From the NCBI GenBank assembly GCA_006503535.1, contig QYRS01000013.1:1054001-1118000 (forward strand): a stretch of DNA of 64,000 nt, read 5' to 3'. Positions 45,114 to 56,998 of this stretch are shown piece by piece. The notes beneath the pieces are model-generated. The model was not told the DNA's origin. It saw nothing but the letters and a program-made list of their open reading frames with translations, and ran no database searches. The position numbers and the translations under genes are program-made. Each line of letters starts with the position of its first letter. Position 1 is the first letter of the stretch. This DNA is from Arthrinium phaeospermum (lineage: Eukaryota > Ascomycota > Sordariomycetes > Amphisphaeriales > Apiosporaceae).

Positions 45114-46545
45114 TCACAACTTCGCTTTTGCCGGTGCTGCGCTGTTGATGCGCGTCCCCTCATCATCCTGCTCTTCCACCGTTAGGTCCGGCAGCCGCTT
45201 CGGCATGATGCGCCGCGGAGCCGAGCCCGGCACCAAGGCGTACCGGGAGAAGTCGGTCACGCGGCCGCCCGGGTCCGAGCGCAAAAAGTCCTCGTCAAGC
45301 GCCAGGAGGCCATTGACCGCGGCCACAGGCGCGCGAAGGACGGCTAAGACGGCATCGCTAAAGATGGTGGGTTTGCGCAAGTCCCGCGCCGTGGAGGGGT
45401 CGGTCCGCTGGAGTTTCTGGGTGGCGGCGGACTCGATGGCCTGTTTTGGTTGGCTTGGTAAGTAAGTTGGGTTCCGAGTAAAATATCGCTGACTGGTTCG
45501 AGGAAATGACCACCCTTTCACGGACGATAAGGAATGCACATACCACGGCGGGCCAGAGGCTGGTGATGGACATGTGCTTTAGACCCTGGCGCTCAAAGTC
45601 CATAGCAAGGCCTTTGGTCAGGACGCTCATTCCTACTTTTCCCTGCAATGGGGGTCATGTTAGCAGGTACTCGGTGGATACTGTTTTCCCTTTCTCTCTG
45701 TAACGCAAGGTGTGTGTTTCTGGATCAAGGCTATGTTTCATAGAGGAAGCGACACAAAGGCGATTCCGCACAAATTACGTACGGGAGAGAGGAAGCCAAA
45801 CACAGATAATATAGCCAAAATCATTCGTACATACCATTGCATACCCCGTCTTGCCCCGGAAGAACCGGCTGTAGATGGGCGGGCTGACGACGACGATGCG
45901 CCCGCCTCCCCCCTCTCGCTCGCTTTTCGTCTTCTTGAGGTGCGGCAGCGCGGCCTGGACGGCGGCGTAGAGGCCCTCGACGTTGACCTGCTGCATGAGC
46001 CGGAACCGCTTCAGGGGCGTGTCCTCGACCGACGCCCACCAGACGGCGCCCGCATTGTAGACCAGCGCGTCGAGACGGCCGTACGCCTCGACGGTCCGGG
46101 CCACGAGCGCCGCGACCAACGCCGGGTCGCGCACGTCGACGGGTAGGGCCGTGGCTTCGCCGCCGGCCTCCTGGATCTCTCGCGCCACCGTGTTGATGTT
46201 GGAGTCTGGCGAGTTGGGGTCTGGGGGAAAGGGGATGGAGGAGGCGGCAGTGTTTTTGTTGTTATTGTCGTCTGTTGTGGACTTTGCTGCCACGACGACT
46301 GGAAATGGTGTTAGTCGAATCAAGTTGGCCTCAAATTCGAAGACCTGCGAAACTGCTCACCGGCATAGCCATTCTTGGCCAAGTCTATGGCGATCTGCCG
46401 GCCAATACCTCTCGAGGCTCCCTGCCAGAACATCACATAGGGGGTCAGCGACATTAATACGCCAGCCTGTGTGAGGGAGTATGTGTGAGGGAGGTTGAGA
46501 GCTGGGATGACTTACAACCACGAGTGCCGCTTTTTGCGTGCCCAT
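45114..46545 (-). CDS. Short-chain dehydrogenase/reductase, HSDL2-like
   Basis: Five minus-strand exons (46545-46516, 46421-46361, 46298-45835, 45642-45544, 45440-45114) join in frame to 326 residues. The Rossmann motif is ALVVGASRGIGRQIAIDLAK, with Val where most members have the Thr of TGxxxGIG. LDALVYNAG matches the NAG element. The catalytic Ser is in VVVSPP and the Tyr and Lys in GYAMGKVGMSVL, a YxxxK arrangement. The SPP block and the SLWPAV block after it resemble HSDL2, a peroxisomal/mitochondrial SDR. A polar Asn/Ser/Pro-rich insert of about 30 residues follows the second strand (after VVVAAK). The C terminus continues through FSDAVLAVLRAP and ends in KAKL, which resembles but does not match the peroxisomal SKL consensus. 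Substrate is unknown. Confidence 0.87.
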
Positions 46546-47172
46546 TATTGTCCAGTGATCATTCATGGGTTTTCTTCTCGTGACTCGCAGAGAAGATTAT
46601 ACAATTATAATTATCTATGTGTGCCGTCTGGCTCTCGGCGTGCTGTTGACTGCTCCTGTCCCGCTGGTTGATCAGTAATCTAGTGTCAAGATGACGCTCA
46701 GGAGCCGCCCGAGGAAAGTGGGAACGAGCCGAGGCAGGTCAGGTGCAACCTTTAGTCCGCCCAGAGAAATGTTATGCATAAGTAATTATAGCCACTCTAG
46801 GCTGGCACTCTGCCGGTAAATAACACCAACAATCAATCTTCTTGACTCTTCGCCAAATAATATCACAGGCAACGCATGTATTGAGAATTTTACTTGAATT
46901 TCGTTTTGTTGTTTAAGAGGAGGCGTATCCAGTAACACCCTGACTGCACTGAGCACATTGCCCTGTGGTACGGCCTCTTGGCTGCCTGTTTAAATTCTAC
47001 CGCGCAGGTTGCAGCCCAGATTTTTATTTTTTTTTGAAAACATTGCAGAGTATTGGAACCAAGCCCAGCCCATAATCAGACAGGTTTTTGCCTTCGCCTA
47101 GATGGCATCATAAATCACGCTTTTGAGACCCGCCCCCTCCCAATTACATAGTACTTTTGATGTGATGGGAAA
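46546..47172. other. Intergenic region SDR/LEU2
   Basis: 627 bp between same-strand genes; AT-rich, with a poly-T run near 47025-47035. No gene recognised. Confidence 0.55.
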
Positions 47173-48596
47173 TTAGTCCTTGAGAAGCTTGACCAGCTCG
47201 GCAACGATGGCGTCACCCGTTTCCTTGGTACCGGCCGAGCCGCCGAGGTCCTTTGTCCGGATACCGCCATCCACCACGTTCTTGACGGCCTGCTCAATGG
47301 CAGAAGCCTCCTGGGGCAAGCCAAGCGAGTATCGGCACATCATGGCAACGGACAAGATGGTGCCGATGGGGTTCACAATACCCTGGCCCGAGATGTCGGG
47401 GGCAGAACCTGAAGGGATTAGATGGTTAGTTGACTGGACTAGACTAGAAGCGAACTGGGGCAGAAAGGCAAACAAACTTACCGTGGATAGGCTCGTAGAT
47501 ACCGTTACACCGGCTCTTGCCGTCGGGGATGCCGCTCAAACTGGCACTGGGCGACAGGCCGATGCTACCGGGGATGGCGCTTGCCTCGTCGCTGATGATG
47601 TCACCAAACAGGTTGCTGGTGACGACGATGCCGTTGAGCGAGCGGGGGTTCTTGACCATGAGCAGGGCGGCGCTGTCGATGAGCTGGTGGTTGACGGTGA
47701 GCTGGGGGAACTCCTTGGCCATGACCTCGGTGACCGTCTTGCGCCAGAGGCGGCTGGTGGCCATGACGTTGGCCTTGTCGAGGGACCAGACGGGGGCCGG
47801 GGGGTCGCGGGCCAGCGCGAGGTGGGCGGCCAGGCGGGTGACGCGCTCGACCTCGGCGCGCGAGTAGGGCTCCGTGTCCATGGCCTTGCCGTCACCGTCG
47901 TCCTCCTTGCGGTCGCCAAAGTAGATGCCGCCCGTCAGCTCGCGCACAATGGTGAAGTCGGTGCCGCGGCAGACGTCGGCCTTGAGGGGCGAGTAGTCCA
48001 CCAGCGCGTCCGAGGCGAAGCTGCACGGCCGCAGGTTGCCGTACGTGCCCATCTCCTTGCGCAGGCGCAAGAGACCCTGCTCCGGCCTGACGGTGCCCGT
48101 TCCCCATTTGGGCCCGCCAATGGCGCCCAACAGGACGGCGTCGGCGTTCTTGGCCGCGGTGAGAGCCTCATCGGTCAGGGGCGAGCCGGTTGCGTCAATG
48201 GAGCACTGGAGGCTCGGTTAGTATCGGAAAGAACCGGCACAAGTATGGGAGGTGGGGGGTGGGGGGAGGGGTTTATAAAGGGAGTAAATACGTACGCCAC
48301 CCAGAAGATGATCTTGTAAGTTGAACTTGCCAGCCGATGGGCTGTGAGACTCCAGTGCCTGGAGGACCTGCAGAGAAGAGGACAATTAGTCTTTGCCAGC
48401 GCGTCTTGTCGGATTTCTTGGGTTTGTGGTTACCTTGACAGCCTCGGCTACGACCTGATTTTTGTTTGCGGTGTTAGTGTGACCCGACCCTGGAAAATAC
48501 AGCAAACGACAATGACGACAGCAACGGGAGCTTTCTCTCTCTCACCTCTGGGCCGCAGTGGTCGCCACCGAATACCACAATGTTGTGCGTTGTCAT
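47173..48596 (-). CDS. LEU2: 3-isopropylmalate dehydrogenase (leucine synthesis)
   Basis: Five minus-strand exons (48596-48546, 48454-48434, 48367-48296, 48205-47482, 47408-47173) keep frame and give 367 residues (yeast Leu2 has 364). The enzyme oxidatively decarboxylates 3-isopropylmalate with NAD, the third step of leucine synthesis. Characteristic blocks are [13 protein letters not shown] at the start, [79 protein letters not shown] and YEPIHGSAPDI; Arg, Tyr, Lys and Asp of these blocks form the substrate and metal site. There is a 21-nt second exon. No matrix-targeting sequence is obvious, consistent with a cytosolic enzyme. Confidence 0.96.
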
Positions 48597-49597
48597 GATT
48601 GGGAAATTGACACCTTCAGGGGAAGAATCTGGAACAAGTTGAATTGTCTTTGAAAAAAAAAAAATCTACTGAGTTGGAAAGTGCAGAGAAAACAATAATA
48701 TTAGGTTGAAGATAGGAGCAAGTAGCTTGAAGCTTCCTGCGCAAGTTAAGCCGGAGTTGCTACCGAATTTCGGAGCACAAAATGTGCCCCACGATCGGTT
48801 TTGGGATGCGAAATAACCCCACGTTGCCGACGATCGGATGCGAAGTTGGTCGATTTGCATCTGCATCACTCGAGGTACTTAAATCCAAGTACTAGCCTCT
48901 TCACGTGGAATCCATCCATGTTGGACGTCATTCAATGAAATGATGCATCGAAACATATGAGTTCATGTTGCTTCATCCCGATTAGGATTCACCACATACA
49001 TGTAGGCACGGCTTGTTTCCTTTTCACGTGTTGTGTGTCATGACCGGGATGGATGAATGGCCACCATCTATGCTCTTCATGAAACAACAACAAGCCTCGT
49101 GTCCATCTACTTGTATCGTTTCATGCCTCCCAAGCATCCACGGATTTACAAGAATAGGAAACGGCTTGCCTGCAGGCATAGCGTGTACCTAATGTATGTG
49201 GTACGTATAACCTTACTAGTCATTTATCCCAGTGGAAGCAAACCTTCTTTTTTCTACGGTACTTCTCCTGACCATACCAGATAGAGTAAGTATTGATGGA
49301 TATACATCATGGGAGATCTTCATCACAAAAGCTGCCAACAAGGGATTTTAAAAGGTACTTCATCGTATTTCGTTTCTCATTGACATGTATCATTATCAGT
49401 TAGCAGATTAGGTAGATGGGGTATCATATGTTGGTCGCGTGCCCTCTAATCCAGTAGTAGTTACCCATCCAAATAACAAATCCAGGCTGTTTAAATGCGT
49501 CTATAGGCGATACCTATGCTGAAATCCAGACCTTTGGAGGGCGGTTCCCCCTCATCAGGAGCGTCGTCGGGCGGCGATATCCTGGCTCAAATCAATA
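48597..49597. other. Upstream region of LEU2
   Basis: About 1 kb with an A run at about 48653-48663; no gene and no clear Leu3 or CPC1 site recognised. Confidence 0.5.
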
Positions 49598-52168
49598 TCA
49601 CCTGAACGACCTGAATGACTTGTGAGCCAGTGGCGACGTGAGCGATACCCGCCCCGGACCTCCAGTGCCTCGGTTGCCTGTGTCGCGTGTACGAGCCGCC
49701 TGAGCATTTGGCGTGTTGGCACAGAAGCCGCAAATATAGACGCTCGGCATTGTTCTGCGGGATATGTTGATGCACTTGCCATGAAGCCACATATCGCAAG
49801 ACTCGCTGTATCTTGTTAGCCTTGTTTCTCATCACCAGGAAAGGTCCGGAACGCACCATTGCACCATGAAGCCGACACTGCTGGGTATGCTTTCGCCACT
49901 TTTGCAGAGGCATCGGACTGTGCGACCATGACTGGATGACGGCGTAGGTAGGCTAACCTCACTAAGCGAGGCTCGGGAAAACGAGGAAGAGGCACTGTGA
50001 GACACACTTGACGCCACACGTTGGCCCTTCTTCATCGAGGCACGCTTTTGTCGTGTTTCGAGAACTTTGCGGAGCTCGCTGGCAGCGTCACCTTGGCGTC
50101 CTTCAGGCTCATTAAGCAGCGTTTCTGCGTCGCTTTCGCCATCGTTTTGCGCCGGGGCTGGCTCGTTGTTGTATATTCCAAGGCTGCTGGCACTCTTTTC
50201 GCTGACGCTTCGTTGGGTTGAGTGAAAGGGGTGCACAGTCGAGGGCTTCTTGGGGTCTGGAAGTGCAAACGAAGCATTCCTGCTCGGGATAATGATAGGT
50301 TCGTCGTCAGTAGAGGAATCACTGTCCTCGGACGAAGCCCAACTGTTACCCCCGACCCTGGTAGGCTTATGATGCTTCCTTGTGGCTCTGGGGGTAATGT
50401 CCTCATCATCGTTATCGTCGTTGCTGCCGTCCACTATCACGGTCGTTTCGGCACGAGCACGGCCGCGAGAATCTATGGTAAACTTTACCGACGTCCTAGT
50501 CTTTGGGGCTGGGCTTTCAGGGATGGAGCATAGGCTAGACAGTCTGTGGTGGTTCTTCAGCGGGGAGGTCCTCCCGTTTGGCCGCAAGCTTCTCGAGTCG
50601 GGGCCAGACTCTTTTTGCGGCACGGGGCGGATGGCAGGCGCCAGAGTAGGAAGTGCTGCGTTTTTACCAGCTGGCTTCTTTCCTCGGCTCTCACTGAAGC
50701 TCCGCGACAATCCGGGGCGGGCTCCTGATTTGCCGATGGTACCTGCCGGCCTGAGAGCCCGCTTTCCTCCCGAGGTTTCCTTTGTGGTTGCGGATCGTCT
50801 CAAGTTTGCTGGAGGTTGGAATTCTGTCGGGGACTGCAAGGGCTGTGGCGGCATTGGCGGCTGAAGTAGCGGCAGTTGGGCCATTGGGTCGAATGCAGCA
50901 GGCTCCATATGGGAAGACGGCGGCCTGGAGAATAGGAGGCCAGGATCTACGCCGCCGTTGTGGCCTACCATGCTGAAAGGATCATCCGTTGCCTGAGTGA
51001 AAGAAGTACCAAGCATGTTGGTATCCTGGTCATTAGTATTATGGGTTTGCGCCGCAGGCTTTGGCGCCAGAGCCCGTTCCTTCTTTTGCGGTTGAACGTT
51101 TGCTTGGCTCTGGCTCTGGGCCTGATTGTGGTTCTGCGGTGGAGCAATGCCAGACTCCTGGAACATTTCGTTTGCCTGGCCCCAATCGTCGGAGCTCATA
51201 GGACGGTGCAGGCTTTGGAACATGTCGGCGCCGGATGCGGAGAAGTCGAGCTCCATGCCACTCATGCTCGGATCCGCTTCCCAAAATAGGCGGGAGTCAG
51301 CGTAGAGAGGGGCCGTGGCGGGCGCGGACAACGGGTAGCCAAACATGTCGGTCGGCGTGGTGGCAAAGTTGGGCATGTTGTTGTTGCTGCTGTTGTTGTT
51401 GTGCTGCTGCTGCTGCTGCTGCGGTGTGCCGGCCACAAAGTCGTATCCATATCCTTGGTCATTCTGCATCTTGTCCGTTTGCAACTTGGGAGCAAGCTTC
51501 CTTCCCCCCTTCCGCCTGGATGGCGGCGGGGTCGCTGTCTGAGCCTGTGTTTCCTGCAAGGCCCCACCCAGCCGAACCTTCTTATACGAAGGCTCTTGGG
51601 TATCGGACGACTGCTCGCTCTCTAGGTGGCCGTGTCCGATTGCCAAAGGCCCCGGGGAGGACTGAAGTCGCCTGGCGGGGTCGACCGGCGGTAAAGATAG
51701 GCTCGGGTTCGGAGAAAAGTGATTGACATGGGATGCTATTTCGACGGCGAGATTCTCGGCAGAGAGCGGCCGCTTGTGGCCTGCAACCTGATGGCAGGGC
51801 GTCGTGACCGAGAAGTCGGCAAATGGAGCCTGTGCACCTCTTAGGTTGCCGGGCGTGGTGGCATTGAAGACGGAATAGTCTTCGGCGAACCGAGGGGTCC
51901 AATTCGATGACGACGAAACTTCGGCTTCGAAGGAGGGCTGGCTGGTCTTGGGTGTTTCAAAGACCGAGCTGGGGAAAATGACAGTCGTCGGCGTTTGTCT
52001 CGGACTGGGAGGTTGAGCGTTTGGATTACCAAAGCTGTGTGTCCAAAAGTGTGTGTGTTAGCACTAACAGCATAACTCAACCAACAGGCGCTGGCGGGCG
52101 AGAGAAAAGAGAGGCTGGAAACGGAGCCAGGGAGTGACTTGCCTGGGCCTGGACGGGTCTCCACTCAT
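49598..52168 (-). CDS. PHD-finger nuclear protein with a polyglutamine tract
   Basis: Three minus-strand exons (52168-52143, 52034-49857, 49805-49598) give 803 residues. The first intron (52142-52035) has an AG|GCAAGT donor, a GC-AG intron; only this choice keeps frame and gives the start MSGDPSRPSFGNPNAQPPSP. The protein is mainly low-complexity, with WTPRFAEDYSVFNATTPGNL early on, a Gln/Asn tract (QQQQQQHNNN), basic stretches that may be nuclear signals, and a Ser-rich acidic zone. The PHD finger is at about residues 717-763: CLC, then CESC, WLHGKC and ICGFC supply the C4-H-C3 zinc ligands. PHD fingers read histone H3 tails, so a chromatin or transcription role is likely. Targets are unknown. 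I do not recall a gene name. Confidence 0.85.
51402..51422 (-). repeat. Seven-unit CAG/CTG repeat encoding polyglutamine
   Basis: Seven TGC units on the plus strand encode the Gln run of the PHD protein, flanked by Asn codons. Confidence 0.8.
52035..52142 (-). other. GC-AG intron, first intron of the PHD gene
   Basis: Minus strand reads CCCAG|GCAAGT at the donor and ACACAG|CTTTGG at the acceptor, with a GCTAAC branch point about 20-30 nt upstream of the acceptor. The alternative GT (GTCACT, 4 nt later) puts the next exon into an immediate stop. Confidence 0.75.
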
Positions 52169-52366
52169 AGCAAGACTTATTGGGTGACTCAATACGCTGC
52201 TGACAAGCTCATAGCACATAACTCATTCAGGATAATACTAATTAATTTTTTTTCTTGGTTTCGCTGCCGTAATCGCTGTCTTTCCGAAACCCGAAATCTT
52301 TTGTCGCAGATTGCAAATACCCCGAGGTATGTGTGTGGTAGATAGTAAAAGTGGTGGTTGTGTGGA

Positions 52367-52382
52367 TGTGTGTGTGTGTGTG
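52367..52382. repeat. TG dinucleotide microsatellite
   Basis: Eight TG units in the presumed leader of the PHD gene. Confidence 0.8.
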
Positions 52383-54037
52383 CGGCAAAGACAGTTGATA
52401 GACACAAGTGACAATAGTAGGGGTAGGAAAGACACCTAAAGACAGGCGTAATAAGACGTTTTTGGGGTATGCCGTATAAGTATGTAGGTATGTAGGATCG
52501 CGATGTCGCTGCTGCTGCTGCTGGTCGAAGAAAGCATCCGAGAGATGCCAGAGACAGCCACTATTTCTTCCAAGATATGGGATTCTGCACTTATACCAAA
52601 AAAGTTGTTCCGCGAGTGAGAGAAAGAGCGTCTGAGAGCCGTCTGTCTCTGTAAAGCCGCGAGAAGAGTCCAAATGAGCGACTGGTGGTGGGAGTTAATA
52701 TTGATCAGATACACTGGGAGGGAACTTAAAGGGTCAGTTAGCGGTTCCTGTCTTCATTGAATGGTACATGCCCTTTCAGGAGGCGCAAATGCTAACCGGC
52801 CAGTTCAGAAAAAAAAGGAAGAATCATCAGATCTCATTAGTCCCTAACGCAATAGCTTGTTTTCCCTCCTTCTCGCCTTTTTTTTTCTTCTTCTTTTCTT
52901 TTTGGACAAGAGCCGCTTCACGCAGAGCTGTGTCGTCAGAAGGTCGGCGCCCACCAGCCAATGGCTGTTAGTCGCGAGGAAAGAAACGTTAACGTTGGAC
53001 GGTTGCGAGGGCTAATGTCTTCCGGCAGCTCTTCCTTTGGACCCGCCTAGTCCTGGATCCCCACGGAAAGGTTGGGGTTTGCAGAGCTGATCTGCTGCAG
53101 GGAAGGCCGAATCAATATGCGCAGGGCGAGTGCGCTGCTTTGCTTTTCTCCTCTCTCTCTCAGAGGAGGGGTAGTCGTAGAAGTAGGTCGGCGATGGCTG
53201 GGCTTGACAGATACATTCTTTGGAGGGGCAGAAGACAGGAAGATGGAATCAGTCCGAGAGAGGTGTGCATAAGGCTGCGAGACAGGCAGACAGCACTCTT
53301 TAGATAAACGGGAGACAAGATGGCAAGATGGCATCCCAACCTGGCCAGGTGGGCGCGTAGAGCAGAGAGGTAAGATCAATTAACCCATGCAATGCAATGC
53401 AGCTCAACATTGCTGTTCACAGCCAGCAGCATTGAAAACTACAAGGTAGTTAGTTAGGTAGGTACGTATCCGTATCTTGGTGTCTACCTCCCGGCTTGAC
53501 TATACGCCCTCCTCTTCCCCCGGCACACCAGGGTATCCTATCTCTGAACCGGGGCACGTGAGTCCTATCGATGGCCTACTGCCAACATACCTCTCTACTT
53601 TGCTAATCTAGCCAACTTGCTCATGAAGATGTTGCTGCTTGCAACGAAAAGAACTTCGGCCTAGAGGATCCATCGGCATCGTCAGAGCCGTCTTTCGACC
53701 TATCATATAGGGCGATCTACCGGCACTGTGAACTGCGGACCTCGGGGAGTCTCTATTAGCCCGCCCGTTACAAGCCAGCAGTGGAAACCGCTCCATCCTA
53801 CTACCAGGCAGACGGGTGGTGGGTGGGAGCTGCTACGCTTACATTCCGCTTACAGGGAGGGTCTCGTCTTTGCGCCAAGCCATTGGCAGGAATTCGTTTT
53901 TTATTTTGGCCATTGGAGAGAGGGGCCCCGAACATACCACTACATACTTAACATGGCTGCAGCAGCAAATGAGAAGAGCCGATCCATCGACAGGCAATGG
54001 GACATTCGGTTCTTTGCTGCGGTGACATAATGGCCGA

Positions 54038-54060
54038 CCCCCCCCCCCCCCCCCCCCCCC
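54038..54060. repeat. Poly-C homopolymer, 23 nt
   Basis: Twenty-three consecutive C residues, poly-G on the other strand. It lies in non-coding sequence. Confidence 0.9.
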
Positions 54061-56998
54061 TCCACCCTAATCAAGCGCTGCCAATGCAACATTAACTCTG
54101 CATTTGATAGAAGTCACAATGTATGGAGTAACAAAGTGAGCAGATGCGTATACCCAATGCAATGACTCAAATCGACATACATGATACGACGGAGCCCCCA
54201 CTGATCCAGGAACAAGCGGGACTACTTAACTAAGTAAGATGTTTGCCAACTAAAACTAATGTAAGGCCAACGCTCTAGTCTGCTCGGGTGTCCAGTGAGA
54301 GGCCGCGGTTGGGCAAAAGACACCGCAGTCAATCCCGAGAAACCGGGAACGACTGAGCGGATTACATAGAGGGCTCTCCTCTAGTCTAGGCCGAGGCAGC
54401 AAGGTTGTTGGTTGGTATCTTTGGTCGCGGAAAGCGCTGGGATGCGGGCAAATGCGGATTAGTGTGCTCGGTATTTTAAACTTTTTTTTGTTTCTCTCTT
54501 GTCGCCTATACATAGAAGAAATCGTATGTTGGCGAGTATAGAAGCGCTGGTATCTTGGATGGGCAGCCCCTTTTGCAAGCGGCCATGACACAATGGTGTT
54601 AAGGAATTGCAATTTCACTGGACGCGCAGGCTGTCTTGAATCTGGACCTTCTTTTACCAGCGAATCGAATCGGTGCTGCGTCAATCGCTAGTGGGCTGCA
54701 CCATCTGATGGAGGCAATGCAGGACGACTTGCAGGCCAAGTTGCGTGTAGAACCAAGCCGCGAAGTCTTGATTGATCGATCGTACCTACAGCACAGCTGC
54801 AGCTACGTACATACACGTAAAGCCGGAGCTGATCCCTCCCTTGGGGCCGCTTTCGCGCCAGTCGCAGTCCAGTCCCGCATGCTGCATGCGGCGGTTTTTT
54901 TTCGACTTTTTTTTTTCTTTCTGCCTCAACAAGCGCTGGTGTGCTGCGAGCGAGTGGCTCTCGTCCGCTTCCATGCGCCCAATTTTCTCCTGCATGCCTA
55001 CGAAAGAACCACTTTCTGACGACGATGCATGTAGCAGGCAGTGCTTGCGTTGCGCAGGAACAGAAATCGGGACTACTTACCAACTTTACCTGCTATGGAA
55101 CCCGCAATCCTCGACTTACGCAATACAACATGAGTCAACGCCAGCTAAAGGGGAGCATATCGCAATCTCCAAGTTTGTCGAAGTTGCACGATATTCCCTC
55201 TTTAACCTTTGTCTTGGGCAGGACAGATGCACGCACCATACGATAAACATGTATGTCTGATAACATGTGTCGTCCCTCGACGCTGGTCGCTGACTAGGTA
55301 TACGAGAAGGTAAAGACGCCTTCAGCTGGTCAACCAACCTTGCTCTTGGGGTGCAGCTCAGGCTGGACACGCAACCTGGAAGCTTCATCAGACCGTTCCC
55401 CGTAGGTACTTAGGCAGGCGCATCATGGTGGGCGGTTGAGGTTGTAGTATTCTTCCTGTCCCCAATACAAACAGCGACCATTTGGTGACTTTGTGCTGCA
55501 CGGCCGACGACATTCGCAGAAACGCAACGTTGTCGGCGCCCAGGGAAGTGACGTCGATCTGGGGTGACTTATGATGGTCGGCGGCCCCTGGTCTGGTCTC
55601 TTCTTTTCTTTCCTTCTTCTCCAGTCATGTCAGCCCGCAGCCGCCCCCTGCAGCGGCGTTCGTCCAGCCGTGTGTTCTTTGGTGCTTCCCGGCTATTTCA
55701 TGCAATAGCAGCGCAATCCTGGGTCAATCTAATTTCGGATGTTCTCCTGGGGGGGCCACCAGCTTGCATCGACAAACATGAGGTATCCGGATGCGCTGTC
55801 TTGGATCTTAAAACTGACCGCCTTTACTGAATTATAATCCCGTGTGTGCCAGAAGAAAGAAGCAGATCCAGCTTGGGTTGTGCAAAACGGGCGACAGATG
55901 GGACATGACAAGTACGTGGGAACATGAAAGAAAAGGGGGTTGCGAAATGGTCCAGAATGTACCGGTAGTCAACTGGTGGGATCGATTGGCTGTGGGCACT
56001 GGAACTTCCAATTGGTAAAGGCCATTGGCCACTGTAAGTTGCAGCATGGGGGTTGCAGTGTCAACTGCACTCCGTACATCAATCAAATTTACTTCCCCGT
56101 CTGAGCTCACCATTGGCCCCGGTCCGTGTCCAGGGGGTTCCTGGGCCCACCTGCACCGTCCCCAATAGGTTCTATTAAACCTCCGCATTCTTCAGTTGCC
56201 GCTGGGTTCCGGGGAGAAGATGGTGAGGCCGATTAACATTGGAAGATGTAGGAGATGCCGGTGCTGCCACCAATATGGCCTCCAATTAAAGTAGACGCGA
56301 GTAAACGGTTTTCCTTTTTTTTTTCTTTTTTTGGATTAATCAGCCACGGACGGATGTCGGATTGATAGCGGTATCTGACTCTTCCCAGCTGCTTCGGCGT
56401 CTGGTCCTTCAACTACGAGACCGCCATGGCGTCTTATGGCATCAGGGGCGGGACCGAATTACGAATCAGCCCAGCATTGAAGCCACTCAGAACTCAACTG
56501 TACCTATGTACATACATTCATGATGTGATCTGGTAGCCGAATCGGCCTTGACCGGTCGGGCACCATCTCCGAATCCCAATCAACCAGTTCGGCGAAGGGT
56601 CGCATGAATCTTGGAAATTGCATTGCCGCATAGGGATGTACTGACTGACAATGTTGCTGTAGGGTCACTCCCTTTCTTCGCACCTCGTCATCGTCGCAAA
56701 GTCCACATTGCCATCACCATGACGGAGGAATTCGAATGGGTAGTATGATTCTGGTCATATGTCCTGTATGGCGCTTCACATATGGCCAAGCGTCGTCCAC
56801 TCCCATCAAGGTGCGGCCGGGCAATTACCCGACAGAGCCACCACATCAACTTACACGGCTTCGAGTGCCTTTCGAGAAGTATACTGGCGTAACATACTGG
56901 CGTGACTCTAATCTGCCTGTCTGGTCACAAAAGTTTCAAATTGACCATGGGAATTTGTTTGGCTAAATTATTATACAAAAACTCTAAGGAGCTATGCT

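Larger units (their letters stand above)
52169..56998. other. Gene-poor region 1
   Basis: About 4.8 kb with no supported gene. The first 600 bp are the leader and promoter of the PHD gene, with a TG repeat (52367-52382) and a CTG run (about 52507-52523). Further on there are a poly-C run at 54038-54060, T-rich runs (52880-52900, 54895-54925, 56312-56330), and an imperfect duplication of ATACTGGCGT near 56882-56905. Short frames on both strands show no recognisable protein. Confidence 0.6.

Noticed and set aside
47180..48319. 379-codon plus-strand frame antisense to LEU2
   Set aside because: It crosses exons and introns of a certain gene on the other strand and its sequence is typical of an antisense of GC-rich coding DNA.
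49832..51646. Start of the PHD protein at the TTG/MAIGHGH position
   Set aside because: The frame is open further upstream to the 52034 acceptor and continues, after a GC-AG intron, to a proper ATG at 52168.
56719..56755. Short ATG in strong context (MTEEFEW) that might be a first exon
   Set aside because: It stops after nine codons and no downstream exon can be recognised.
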